Of a stretch of DNA of 64,000 nucleotides, positions 23,320 to 35,279 are shown in pieces. Each line of letters opens with the position of its first letter. Position 1 is the stretch's first letter. The notes below the pieces were generated by a model that was given only the letters and a program-made list of their open reading frames with translations, was not told the origin of the DNA and made no database searches. The DNA lies in the NCBI GenBank assembly GCA_030533445.1, contig CM060070.1, positions 32,580,001 through 32,644,000 on the forward strand, read 5' to 3'. Origin of the DNA: Cyprinodon diabolis. Its lineage: Eukaryota > Chordata > Actinopteri > Cyprinodontiformes > Cyprinodontidae. The translations under genes and the position numbers were made by a program.

Positions 23320-23718
23320 GTCTGTATCTGATGTCATCTTAGGGTCAACTTTTGCTTAGTGGGTAGCTGATGGTGGTGTTGCAATAGAAAAAGTTGTGGT
23401 TTTAATTCTAGATTTTTATTTTCGAAGTGGTTATTGATCTGCAAATTGGTGCGTGATTGTTTGCATGTTACTGAGGGCAAATAGGGCAATGAGGTTATAG
23501 CATAACTTGCTTTGTGAGGTCAGTATTTAAGAAAAGGCATATAAGTAAGTCCATATATGCTGAATTTCCTGATTTTACTTTGTTAAACAGGAACTTTCGA
23601 TTGCCATCAATGACCACTTCCTATAGTTCAGTTCCTGCCTGTTAAATACAAATGTTCTTTGCAGATCTGATCACAACTCAACACATTAACCCTTTCCTAT
23701 GAGTATAGATATAGATTA

Positions 23719-24362
23719 TGTCATGATTTTCTTAAGAGATCTGACCCACATGCAGTAAACTACTCAGAGAACCAGGGTAAAAGTTTGAACAGGTTTATTG
23801 ATGAAACCAGCGGGGTTCGATTCAGGAAACACAGTGAAACAGTAAACCGGAGCTGGAAGAGGGAAGGGAAGTATCAGTGGTTAGTTCAGGATCCGTGGGA
23901 ACTTTGAACGATGGCTTGGAGAGACAGAGAAAACGAGACTTACGTAAGTGGAGAAAACTTTCCTCCTAGAATCCAGTCGGTGTGGGTTTTTCCAGAGGTT
24001 GAGACTCGTTCGAGGGCGGACAGGTATAGACTTGGTTAGACCCAGAGGAGCTATTGAGCGGACTGTCACTTGGAATCCAGGAGGACTTGAACGGAACTTG
24101 TGGAGGTTTATCCCCTGCTCAGTGTGAGACTCAAACAATCCTTCCAGGGGAAGAAGGCCAAACATCCAGCTTGCAGGAACGTTTCCCAAAACTGGCAAAC
24201 ACTCTGGCATCGAGGTAGTGACAGTCCATGGCTCAAATAGTCCTCAGTCATGAGTCAACCAGCCGCAGGTGTGTGAGAGCACCAACGAAGACAGGGCACC
24301 ACCTGGTGGTAGAGGGAGAGAAAGACACAAAAGCAAAACCCACGCAAACTGGATTCCTAACA
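23719..24362 (-). mobile_element. Solo LTR (644 bp), minus orientation, 5-bp duplication GATTA
   Basis: Flanked by GATTA at 23714-23718 and 24363-24367. Copy B has the empty site with one GATTA (about 33555). On the minus strand it begins TGTTAGGAATCCAG and ends TCATGACA, with an AATAAACC signal near the 3' end followed by CTGCATGTGGGTCAGAT. The same family recurs at 25353-26009, in part at 35280-35740, and in a related form at 43649-44352. Confidence 0.9.
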
Positions 24363-24539
24363 GATTAAATATAAAACAGATAAACTGTTTTCAAATGATT
24401 ACTACAGAAAGTATGATTTTATGTGGTCACCAAGACAAGTTTAATTCAACTATGTTAATGAAAATACACATCTACTGCTTTTAGTTTATTCTTGTGAATT
24501 TTCGATCACATTTTGATTAAAGCCAATTGTGGAACTGCC

Positions 24540-25060
24540 CTTAAACACAGGGGGTTCCCAAACATCAGGCTCCTGAAACAGCAAGCTACAAAATATGTAA
24601 TAAAAAATATTCTTAAAGGTCTGAGTGAAGGAGTGGTTAGACCTCCCCATGTGATGTGGAGAAGAGATCAGCTTGGGATCTGGTGATGTCCTCTATCACC
24701 TCTACTCCCCGTCCCGCTCTTTTTTCCAGGGATTGGCTCTCCCTCTCTCGGGCTGGGAATGGGGTATTTGAGTTGGAGTTAGGATTTTTAGGGTTGGGGA
24801 GTGGTGGGAGGTGCTGGGGACCCCCAGTCTGGGTTGTGGTCTGCCCCTGATGCTTGGCCCTTGCTCACTTGGTGGAGTGTGGAGAACAGGGTGCCTACTC
24901 GGGTCAGTAGGGAAGCTGGCTCAATGGGAAAACCCTGTTCCCCAGTTCTTTGCTCCCTATCTCTGATGCTTCCCCTCACCTGCTTTATCACACCACCACA
25001 CACACATAGGATCTTGGGAAGGAGATGGCCTATGCCCCAATTTTGATAAAAAACTTAGTA
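24540..25060. other. Right end of copy A, G/C-rich repeat shared with copy B
   Basis: It matches 33730-34253 closely (TTAAACACAGGGGGTTCCCAA to CCCCAATTTTGATAAAAA). Several short frames exist on both strands in both copies, but their peptides are frame-disrupted between copies and resemble no known domain. It was not called a gene. Confidence 0.7.
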
Positions 25061-25352
25061 TGTAATGAAAGTATTTTCACCCTGGGATTATTAAAGTATT
25101 TCTCATTATGATTTCTCATTGATGGGACATGTGTTGCGAATGAAGCTGTGCCCAGCTTGAAAGAGCTCCTGTATGTAGCTGAATGTGTGCATTGATGAGT
25201 GAAATAAATCTTCTGCCTCCATTTATCTTTTTACTACAGTGTGTTGAATTCATGTTAATCTGTATTTAAAGACATTTCAATTAGTGGAAAAAATTAACCA
25301 AAACTTTCGCGACCCCCATGCAGTACCTCCGTGGACCCCCTAGGGGTCACGG
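25061..25352. other. Spacer between duplicated blocks
   Basis: No gene is seen. It ends in a short GTGGACCCCCT motif repeated on both sides of the following LTR-like element. Confidence 0.6.
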
Positions 25353-26009
25353 TGTCATGATCGGTTTAACGTATCTGACCCACATGCAGAGTTACCACTC
25401 AGAGAGCGCAGAAAAGGTTTAACAGGTTTATTGAGGGGGATAAAACAGGAGTTGGATCTGGAACTCAGTGAGCTGTTAACTCGGAAGTTAGAGGGGGGCC
25501 TTGAATCCAGTCTGTGTGGTAAATCCAGAGAATAGTGCACACATTGGAGGGCAGACAGGCTGACAAGCGTTGGACCCGGAGGAGTAATTAAGCGGACTGT
25601 CACTCGGATTTCCGATGGGTACTTGAACGAAACATGTGGAGGTTTTCCCCTGTTCAGTATACCCCTTTTCAGTATAACTCGTTTTTTCCTTCCAGGTGAA
25701 GGTCCAGGAAACCAGTAACACAGGAAAGCTTCCTGCCGAAGAGCAAAGACAAAAACAATATAAGACTCAGAGAAACAAAGCTAGGTTAGACTCAGCTAAA
25801 CTAAGCTGGGCTAGAGTACCCCAAACTGGCAAAAACTCTGGCCTCGAGGTAGTGACAGCCCACTGCTCAAATACTCCTCCAGATAATGGTCCAATGAGCC
25901 GCAGGTGTGCAGGGAGGGCCAATGAGGACAGGGCACCACCTAGTGGTGGAGGGAAAAAAACACACACAAACAACCACAAAAACAGACCATACAAACTGGA
26001 TTCCTAACA
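25353..26009 (-). mobile_element. LTR-like element, same family as 23719-24362
   Basis: On the minus strand it begins TGTTAGGAATCCAGTTTG and ends GATCATGACA, matching the element at 23719-24362 at both ends and at the AATAAACCTG signal. The flanking pentamers are CACGG and CGTGG, differing only by transitions, so a decayed 5-bp target duplication is likely. It sits in the spacer between the two duplicated blocks. Confidence 0.8.
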
Positions 26010-26039
26010 CGTGGACCCCCTGTTGAAGACCTCTAGACT

Positions 26040-26165
26040 AGAAGGTTGGAAGTGGCCTGTAAATGTCCAAAAGGACAGACATAGCATACACCTGCCCAAA
26101 AATTCAGACATGGCTTGCAAATGCCATGAAGATCAGACATTGCTAGCAGCTGGCCAGAATGTTGC
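26040..26165 (+). repeat. Degenerate tandem repeat at left edge of copy B
   Basis: CAGACATGGCTTGCAAATG-type units matching those at 8780-9010. Confidence 0.65.
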
Positions 26166-26651
26166 AGAATGTTGTAGCCAGAGCAGGTGGAGGGATTGGG
26201 CATAATCAGCGGCAGCATTTGGAATTAGTTATGGTGCTGACTAGTGACTTAAGAGTTACTAAAATAAATGCACAATTGTGTGGGTGTAATTAGTTCATAT
26301 CCAAAACAATAACCAAAGTATGACAAATACACTGGCTAAAGAAAAACATGGTTGGCTTTTCGCCAGCAGCATACATCGAAATTCATCTTTTTACCTTCCT
26401 TTGTATTGAACATGTTTTAGTTGTTAATTGAAATCAGTGTAGATGGTTTAACTAAAGGAAATTCCTCATATTTACAATCCCATTTTGCTTTAATGTTAAT
26501 ATCCTCATTAACATTTATGCTGCCATCATTGACGAGTCACTTTCACTGCAATACAATCAAAACTCTTTTTAAAAAGTTTGTTCTGTAAGGAGATGTTTTT
26601 TTTTCCAACCTCTAGAGGTGATACAGCTTCAATGCAGTTCAGAGCTGTATG

Positions 26652-26711
26652 ATCTGCATATGCAAAAGAGACAAGAACATCATCATCCCATACATGAGGA
26701 AGCATATAAAG
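26652..26711 (+). promoter_or_regulatory. Promoter of protease copy B: altered octamer, TATA box
   Basis: The octamer position reads ATCTGCAT (26652-26659), one base off the perfect ATTTGCAT of copy A. The TATA box TATAAAG (26705-26711) and its distance to the ATG are kept. Confidence 0.55.
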
Positions 26712-26774
26712 AGTAGAAACAGCGAGAGATTTTTGTTGCTACTCCTTGACGACAGCTCAGATTGCAAAATTATC

Positions 26775-28282
26775 ATGTGCATATACTGCAACTTGGTATT
26801 GGTGGTACTTGTGGTTGCTTTAAATAGTCAAGGTGAGTGCATTTTATGCTAGTATCAAACCTATGCATATATTTATCTAATGTATAACTTCTTTTTGATT
26901 CATCGGATGCCAGTTTTAAAATATCATAACACTGTTGGGATGTCAATCATCACAACAATAGTGAATTATAATAAGAAAAACTGATAAATGAAAGAATATG
27001 TTGTTTTCATACAAATACCTACTATATAAAGTTGTTAGTGAGTAAATGTAAACAACGCTGTGCATTTTAAACTTTATAGGTTATAAAAACACTAAACCAC
27101 AAACAATTTATCACTGTTTAAATCATCTTGAAACTACTTTCTGTTGAGTTATGCATCTCTGGTCATATCTGGCTTAACCTTTGTTTTATAGATGTAACTA
27201 TTTTGAATCATGTTCACAGTCATTGCTGCACATTAACCATTTATTCTGAATAAATATCAAACAGCTCATGCAGGAAGAATCATTGGAGGCAATGAGAGTG
27301 CAGAACACAGCAGACCATACATGGTGTATGTGGAAGGCTATGATGTAAATAATGATGGAAATAATGTAAATTTCACCTGTGGTGGATTCCTTGTGAGAGA
27401 AGACTTTGTAATGACTGCCGCCCACTGCAAGGCCAAGTCAGTTAAACGAAATATATATATCTATACCCAAATTATGTTGCATAAATATTAGTTAAGATTA
27501 AGAATTTCCTTCCTTACTGTCTCTTTTTAGGTCCTATAATGTCTGTTTTGGGATGAACAGTCTTGATGACAACGGGATGAAATGTTCATCTGTTAAAGAA
27601 TATTTTCCACATACGGATTACAATGAAAAAACTCTCACAAATGACATCATGCTATTGAAGGTAATTTAGTTTTAAAAATGTTGTTGACTTATTTGAATGG
27701 CAGAATAATTTTTACTATTTGCAGTATTATTTAAACAAGCCATTCACAAATTATAAAAAAAAAAATCACATTGGGATTCCAGTCTAATGTTTTTTCCATT
27801 TTTATCTAGTTGTCCAACAGAGCTGCTTACAAAAAAAGAATGAAACCAATTGCAATGGCAGACAAGGCTGACAACTCTCCAAAAATGTGTCTAGTCATTG
27901 GCTGGGGAATAACAGACAATGGTAAAACTTCTTCAAAACTCATGGAGGTCAATGTGACTCTCACTGACAATGAAATGTGTACGGAGGAAAAAGCTTTCTG
28001 TTCCAAAGGGAAGAAGAGACCAGCTGGGGTAGGAATATTTATTTCTGCTTCCTCATCTCATTTAGTTTTTATTTTTTAGTCTTTGTCATACAAACAATCT
28101 ATCTGTTTCATTTTAACACTCATCACATGCTCTGTATGTGCTTTCAGGGAGATTCTGGTGGTCCATTAGTCTGCGAGAATGGAAAGGCCTATGGAGTGAT
28201 CTCAGGAAATCTGGAAGATCTGACCAAATACACCAAGATACCTGAATATATGGATTGGATTAAAGAGATTATGCAACCTTAA
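26775..28282 (+). CDS. Granzyme/mast-cell-protease-like serine protease, copy B
   Basis: Five coding exons: 26775-26832, 27265-27436, 27531-27660, 27810-28028, 28148-28282. They have the same phases as copy A and total 714 nt, 237 aa. Exon 2 is 12 nt longer (four extra residues around NNDGN) and exon 4 one codon shorter. Mature start is IIGG after Arg24. Triad: His73, Asp115, Ser196 (GDSGGP). Gly at the 189 equivalent and Ala at the 191 equivalent are as in copy A. Exon 5 protein is identical in both copies, while exon 2 differs at many residues around the mature N terminus. No stop or splice defect is visible, so both genes look functional. Confidence 0.9.
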
Positions 28283-28355
28283 CATCAGCATTAGACTGAA
28301 TTTGAATTTAATGCATTAAACTTGGAGCATTTAAATTTTTGTTTTATTGTTCTTT

Positions 28356-28361
28356 AATAAA
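28356..28361 (+). terminator. Poly(A) signal of protease copy B
   Basis: AATAAA 74 bases after the stop codon, conserved with copy A. Confidence 0.75.
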
Positions 28362-28369
28362 ACCTGCCT

Positions 28370-29815
28370 TTGCTATTTTTTCTCTTCAGCATACTATTGA
28401 GTAACTTATTCCTCATAAATATTACGATCTGTTTTTGACCTGGTGTGAGTGTGATGTGGTCTCAGGAAAAATTGTTGTGGTAAATATCTGCATATCATAG
28501 TTTTTCGAGGTTCAGAAAGCTGGATAGCCTTTAATCTAAGTCAAGTTACTGCTACGCTGCTGCTCAAAAAAAAAAAAAAAACACCATCTGAAAGCTATAT
28601 AAACGAACTTTCGTTTTGTTTACACTCTGTGTATACAAAATGACAATAGTGTTTGTCTAAGTCTAAGAAGTTCTTCGGTGAACTAATTCTAGCCGGTAGC
28701 TGGTTTTGCTGAACTTATGTTTTCATACATTTAGGCTGATTCCTGACATGGGTAAAACATTAGCAATGGTGTGTGATTTTCTATGGGGACCTAGAGATGT
28801 TAGAGAGCAAATGCTAGACATGAGACATATTTTTAATTCAAGAGTCATAGATTTTGTAAGCATCATAGTTTTTACAAGAGTCAATAAAGACAACTTCTTT
28901 ATTTCTGCACCTTGTTTTTATCTTGAAGGTAAACTAACATGGTGCTGCACAGCACAGTACAGTCTTTTTAGGCACTTCTTAAAGTCCAGTACACACACAC
29001 AAAACAAATGATGTGCTCATTTTGGCCTAAAAGGAGGCAATATAATACATTTCAGATGATGCAGAGAGATTTTGTGCACATTTAAACGTATTTGCACCAT
29101 TAGAAATAACAATAATATGAATAGAATAATATCAATAAAGGAAAACATGTATATACAGGCTGACATAAATTAATGAAGCTGAACAGTAGACATTCTCTAC
29201 ACAAGTAAAACTAAAAGAAATGACTAAACTGAAATATTTAGTAGAACATTAAAGGCCGTCACAGAGCCTATAGAACTATGAGGGCGGTTTCTCTCACAGT
29301 GTTCTTTAATGTGCTCTGAACAAAGTATGATTAAGTTTTATTAAGTTATTATGGGACTATTCATTTGCAGTATATTGGGTCAAACTGCTGTGGAGAGGAG
29401 TATGTGGAGATAATCCACCTGTTTGAAGCCTAATCTACTGTAAAATAGAGAGTGGATAAGGGTGTGGTGGTGGTGGTGGTGGGGAGGGGTCAATCAGCAG
29501 ACAAACATTCTCATTTTTATTTTTTGTAATTTTACCTCTTTGATAATGAATATAGTTGATAATTATAATTTGTAAATTATACTTAATAATGTATTTTCCA
29601 ATCAAAGGCCAACAATTTATTTATAAATCAGTGAGTCATTGAAGCAGCAAAACAGTAATCTTAAGGAGTTCTTTATATACTTTCACAATCGAGACTGAAT
29701 TGATGAAACGTTAAAAGAATCCCCATCAATTAGCAGCAGTGTCAGTTAAAAGTTACTCCATAAAACCTTGAGGTAATCTAACGAATGGTAAAATGAATTC
29801 AACATCACATTAATC
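28370..29815. other. Non-coding 3' flank of protease B
   Basis: Counterpart of 11490-12945 in copy A; no gene supported. A (GTG)n tract at 29464-29483 is slightly longer than in copy A. Confidence 0.7.
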
Positions 29816-30082
29816 ATCGATAGTCAAATGTGGACATTGAATATGAAGGACTTCCAGCATAGATGTTGTAGCAGTGCACCAGCTGATAGCTAAGAAGAAG
29901 TGATAAACCTCAGCAGGCCTCAGGATGGTGGGGATGGACTAAAGCAGTAAACCAACCAGCCAACCCCAGTTAAGAGAAATGACAACCAAAATACACCAAC
30001 GGAACAAATCAGCTATTAGCTACTCAGTGTAGGGGGAAACAGGAGGAAAGGTTGCCGGTTCTGACCAGTTCAATGGAACTGT

Positions 30083-31335
30083 CACAGTCCTGGTTCTGTT
30101 AAGTTTCTGTGAGTTTTCAGTTTCACATTGATCCATGTTTTATTTGTTTTCTAGCTTTATTGGTATTTTCTGGATTATTTGAGTTCTTAGGTTTTTCTTT
30201 GTTTGCCCTCTGTTGCCTTCTTGTATTGGTCTCCTTTTCCCTAGCTCCTTTTAGATGTCACGGTCTTGGTTCTGTTAAGTTTTCTGTGAGTTTTCAGTTT
30301 CACATTGATCCTTGTTTTCTTAGTTTTCCAGCTTTAATGGTATTTTCTGGATATATTTGAGTTCTTAGGTTTTCCTTTGCTTGCCCTCTGGTGTTGGTCT
30401 CTTTTTCCCTAGCTCCTTCTAGAAGTCCCTCTTCCCACCTGCTCCCAATCAGCTCATTAGTCCTCTCTTTGCTCAGTCTCCCATATAGGCTACGTTCACA
30501 CTGCAGGCCTTGATGCTCAATTCCGATTTTTTTGCGAAATACGATTTTTTTACGTTGCCGTTCATATTTCCAAATATATGTGACTTGTATGTGATCTCCT
30601 GTGTGAACTTTAATCATACAACGCAAGAGTCCCGCATGCGCAGTAGAGGACGCAATGACGTCACAGGCCAGCATGCTCTTTTTTTCCGGAAGTAAACATG
30701 GATGGTAGTGCCGGCGCGCATCTAGCGGTCTTTTCTAACCATAAAAACACAATCTTTTCAATATGGTTAAACATAAATACTGCTCTCTGCATCATCATCT
30801 GCCATGGTTGTTGTTTTTCTTGCCGCTTCTGCGTAGCAAGACGCATAATAGTGACCTTTGTCGGGTATTAATGACATTCAGGTCGGATGAATCTGACCTG
30901 GCCATTCAGACACAGGTCGCATTTTAAAATATCAGATTCGTATCGGATTCAGGACCACATAGTCAAATGGCCTGGGTCGGATTGGAAAAAATCGGATCTC
31001 GGTGTTGTTCAATATGTCATGAAAAGATCAGAATCAGGTCGCATACAGGCAAAAAAATTAGATTTGGGTCACTTCAGGCTGCAGTGTGAACGTAGCCATA
31101 AACTCTCCCTGTGCAGTTCCTCAGTGCTGGTTCCTCGTCTTTCCTTGTGTTTCCCCGGCTCCTCGTGCATGTTTTCCCTGATGTCTCCATAATTCTGGTT
31201 TGTTTTTCATTTTTAAGTAGGATTTTTGGATTCCGGCCTCTGTTACCTGTAATAAGTTCATTAAGACTACAAGAACTCACCTCTGCCTCCTAGCCTCTGA
31301 ATATGGGTCCTCAAAACCTCAACCAAACCCTGACA
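30083..31335 (+). repeat. LTR-like repeat, one partial and one full copy in tandem
   Basis: A full copy runs from TGTCACGGTC (30256) to AAACCCTGACA (31335) and is split by the MITE at 30488-31097, leaving about 470 bp of its own. A truncated copy of its left part (about 30083-30255) lies immediately before it. Termini TGTCA...TGACA and the block TGGGTCCT near the 3' end resemble the solo LTR family on the minus strand elsewhere in the window. No flanking duplication was recognised. Confidence 0.65.
30488..31097. mobile_element. MITE with GGCTACGTTCACACTGCAG termini
   Basis: 610 bp with near-perfect inverted ends (GGCTACGTTCACACTGCAG...CTGCAGTGTGAACGTAGCC). It is flanked by a 3-bp duplication ATA (30485-30487, 31098-31100). 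Copy A has the empty site CCATATAAACTC at about 13152. The interior has repeated CGGATT/AATCGGAT words. The ends resemble fish ISL2EU/PIF-Harbinger-type non-autonomous elements; that assignment is from memory and unchecked. No transposase is encoded. Confidence 0.88.
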
Positions 31336-31771
31336 GGAACAACCATTCCTCACAGCAGAAAAGGGGGGAGGGACTGAATTTCAATAAGCCTGCAAAAACA
31401 AAGGAATTGACGTCGCAGTTAACCTCAAATACAGCAGTATCAGCAGTCAAATAATCAGTAATCATCCACGCATTGAAATTAACACATGGAATCAGTCACA
31501 TGATGAAACATCCAACAGGTAGAGCAAGTTATATTCAAAGTATATATTATATTTAACATTCTTCTAACAAGGTCTGCTTGTGTTTTCAATAAAAGGAATT
31601 TCCCTTTACTTTTTGTTGCTCCATTTGGTGGGGAGTTCATATGGATCAGTCTTGATATTAACTATATGGAAAAGTCATGCTGAGTGATGCACCTTACTTC
31701 TGCTTCCCTGTAGCCTGAAGGAAAAAGGCATGTATCTAGTAACAGCAGATGATCTGCTGCTGTTGCTGCAT

Positions 31772-32242
31772 CAGGTTCCTGACGCTTGCGCTGTGAATCG
31801 TGCCGCCTGCGCTGTGCGGAGTTGCAGGGGAAACCGTATCTGATGAGGAAACGCAGCTCGACGTAACACCGGTATTTCCATGTGGAAAACACTGTTTTGC
31901 TGCTGGAGTCCTCCTCACTCTCCATCTCTCTGTGTGTGCTGTATGTTAACACCCACCAGCGGAAACACCCACCTACCCAACTGACAGACGTAATCTCACT
32001 ATACATCAGCCATTCTCATCCTCCCCTCTTTCATGACAAGGCGCGCACGAGTCCTATCATGAAAAATCGGTTAATTGTGCGACCTGAGTAACGTGCAGTA
32101 ACGGGGTGTCGGTAATGGTAACTGTGTTATAGTTACAGTCAAAGTAATGACTTAGATTACTCGTTACTAAAAAAGGGTAACAGTGTTACTAAAGCCGTTA
32201 CTTTTAACGCTGTTACTCCCATCACTGCTCCTAATACAATAC
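31772..32242. mobile_element. Right half of the hAT MITE, copy B
   Basis: It matches about 15510-15964 of copy A, ending in ...CCCATCACTG and the target-site octamer CTCCTAAT. The left half was lost in a deletion whose joint is near 31772. Confidence 0.85.
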
Positions 32243-34253
32243 ATAGCTAGGGAAGTAATCAGTATACAATAAATGTCAATAACCACCAAAAATCAGGGAG
32301 ACATTTTTGAAATATATTTATTTCATTATATATTTATTTTAAAATATTTATTTTCCTAAAAAATACTAAGAAAAAATCCACCAAAACCCCCCAAAATGAT
32401 TTGCAAGAGCTCTCCTTGCAAAGCATCATGGGATTTGTTTTCAAGGCACAAAAGAACAAAGTTGAAACGGGCATGTGCATGTTGTTTTTGACAGGCATCT
32501 TAGATTTAGTCCTCGTTTTAGTCTTTAGGATGGAAACTATTATCAGTCTTAGACACATATTAGTCATTACGATATGTGATATTTTGAGTTGTTTTTAGTC
32601 GACTAAAACTCAAAAAGGTTTTAGTCTAGTTTTAGTCAGTTTTATGTTGCAATTCATAAAACAGCTAACCTTTACAATTTTCAATAACAACCAGATTCTT
32701 TACCAGGCTGACAGCTCTTGTGTAGATAATACAATTGTTGGAGATGCAATGCTGCAGTGCAGTTCATCATTGCTATGAGGCAGAAACCTTTGATTTATAG
32801 GTCTACTTCAACACATCATATTGGTTAATATAGCAAACAGACCAGCTAACACAATGTGCAATAAAGGAATGGTTTTAGACATACAAGGTTTCCACTCAAA
32901 AGCAAACACAGTTTGTCAGAGTTTATAACTATAACAGCTGAAAAAAAATTGTCAAACTACCCTGAAATCTTGAAAAGTTTTGTATAAGTCATACTTACAG
33001 TAAAATTAAGAACTAAAAAAAACAATCTTTACCCTGTGTACTTCTAATTGACAAGCATCTGACTATGAAGGAATTCGAATTAAGAGTGAACTTAATTTTT
33101 TTGTATTTAAGTCATGTATTTATAATGAAGGTCCTTGCTTATTAACATAGCCCTGAGTTTTAACAAAGTCCCTTTTAATCAGTGAACTTCAGATTATGTG
33201 TTTTGTCTGTATCTGATGATGCTCAGTGGGTAGCTGAGTAGTGGTTTTGCAAAAGAAAAGGTGGTGGTTTTAATTCTAGATGTTTATTTTCTAAGTGCTT
33301 ATTGATCTGTGTGCATGTTACTGAGGGCAAATAGGTCAATCAGGGTTATAGCATAACTTGCTTTGTGAGGTTAGTATTTTTTTTAAAAAGGCACATAAGT
33401 AAGTCCGTATATGCTGAACTTCCTGATTAAACCTTGTTAAACAGGAACTTTTGATTGCTATCATTGACCACTTCCTATAGTTCGGTTCCTGCCTGTTAAA
33501 TACAAATGTTCTTTGCAGATCTGATTGCAACACCCTTTTCTAGGAGTGTAAATATAGATTAAATAAAAAAAAAAAACAGTTTTTTTTATCCAATGATTAC
33601 TACAGAAAGTATTATTTTACGTGGTCACCAAGACAAGTTCATTTCAGCTATGTTAATAAAAATACACATCTACTGCTTTTTGTTTATTCTTGTGAATTTT
33701 CAATCACATTTTGGTTATAGCCAATTGTGGAACAGACCTTAAACACAGGGGGTTCCCAAACACCAGCCTCCCGAAACAGCAAACTACAAAATATGCAATA
33801 AAAAATATTCTTAAAGGTCTAAGTAAAGAATTGGTTAGACCTCCCCATGTTGTGTGGAGAGGGGATCAGCTTAGGATCTGGTGATGTCCTCTATCACCTC
33901 TGCTCCCCGTCCCTGACCGCTCTTTTCCAGGGATTGGCTCTCCCTCTCTCGGGTTGGGAATGGAGTATTTGAGCCTGAGTTGGGATCTGAGGGTTGGGGA
34001 GTGGTGGGAGGTGCTGGAGACCCCCGGTCTGGGTTGTGGTCTGCTCCTGGTGCTTGGCCCTTGCTCAGCTGGTGGAGTGTGGAGAACAGGGTGTCTAGTG
34101 GGGACAGTAGGGGAGCTGGCTCAATGGGAAAATTCTGTTCCCCAGTTCTTTTCTCCTCATCTCTGATGCTTCCCCTCACCTGCTCTATCACACCACACAC
34201 ACACATAGGATCTTGGGAAGGAAATGGCCTATGCCCCAATTTTGATAAAAACC

Positions 34254-35279
34254 TTAGTCAGCATCTTTGTGGCCGGAAAATTTAGTTTCTCTTATTTCAT
34301 ATATTAATTTTATACTATTTACTCACTACAAAAGCTTTCACTCTGTCTGTTTCACCTGCAAGGCCACACAATTCCCCTGTGTGAGGGTGTTTGTAGACCA
34401 GACATAGCTTCTTCCCAAAACAAGTCAGATTCTTTCTCAAGGATTATTCATAATGCTGGTCTCCGTCATCCAGGTCATAGTCATTCCAAAAAAAGAAAAT
34501 AAAAAAAACAATATTTTGGAATTTGTTTCCAACTTTCAAAATGTGAATTTGAATTGAAAAAGCTTCCTAGATGGGAAGCAAAACGTCTTCAAACTTGGAG
34601 TCCTTTTGGGGTGCTAGCTCACTGGCGTTGCTATACAACAGGTTTAGATATAATCACCCTGCCCAGATGCATCTCAGCCTGTGGTGTAGGTCTGCCTTAC
34701 TACCTGCCTTGATCCTGTGAGTGGCCTATGCCTGCAGTCAGGTTGGAGGACGCTGGGGGGTGTCATACTGGGCCTAGGGGGGTGGACTACTTGGGCTGTA
34801 ATTGCCTGGCAGCCTGGAAAATATCTACAAGTTGCATGGTATAACATTTTTTTTCTCCAGAACAATCAATATGTCTTTTGATGATGTTGATCATTTCATG
34901 TGTTTGCTGATGAGTAAAGACAATGCTAACAGGATGGACTGCATGCTATGCTATGCTATGCTATGCTATGCTATACAGAAACATGTGTTTAGCTGTTGCT
35001 GAATCTTGGACAAGCTTTATTTCACTAAGGGTTCAAGTATTGATATAACATTAGTGGTCATGTGTTCTTCAGATGCTCATTACATTCCCATTACCAAGTA
35101 TAACACAGAGTAATTTAGTGGAATCCTGATGTCTATTCGCTGCTAGCTATTTCACAGAGGGTAAAGAATCACTAACTAAGGGTTATTGTTTCTGGATTAA
35201 GCTAGTCATTTAATAAAACATTATTTGGCCAAATAAAGGATTTGCATTGTGAATTGGTCTAAAATGTTGTGATTTTATT
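34254..35279. other. Intergenic, with a CTATG microsatellite
   Basis: No gene is supported. A (GCTAT)n array of about six units lies at 34943-34975. The rest is ordinary A/T-rich sequence. Confidence 0.6.

Larger units (their letters stand above)
9010..25060. repeat. Segmental duplication, copy A
   Basis: Blocks matching copy B in the same order and orientation are: 9010-9208 with 26168-26370; 9491-12890 with 26370-29745; 12945-13850 with 29815-31770; 15510-16660 with 31775-32910; 22316-22611 with 32912-33206; 23325-23718 with 33207-33555; 24363-25060 with 33556-34253. Gaps are explained by insertions in A (Gypsy element, two solo LTRs), an A-only segment at 9209-9490, and a deletion in B. 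The ancestral unit was about 8 kb and carried one protease gene. Coordinates are approximate because they come from reading, not from an alignment program. Confidence 0.9.
26165..34253. repeat. Segmental duplication, copy B
   Basis: Direct tandem partner of copy A; matching blocks are listed under copy A. B-specific changes are loss of the A-equivalent 13850-15510 segment (junction near 31772), an added stretch at about 29860-30255, and a 610 bp MITE. After 34253 the similarity ends abruptly. Confidence 0.9.

Noticed and set aside
24656..25046. Overlapping frames on both strands, repeated in copy B (33871-34285)
   Set aside because: The frames match because the DNA is duplicated. They differ by frameshifts between copies, lack domains, and have no splice or start support.
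34943..34975. Tandem array considered as a CRISPR-like repeat
   Set aside because: It is a simple 5-base microsatellite without spacers.
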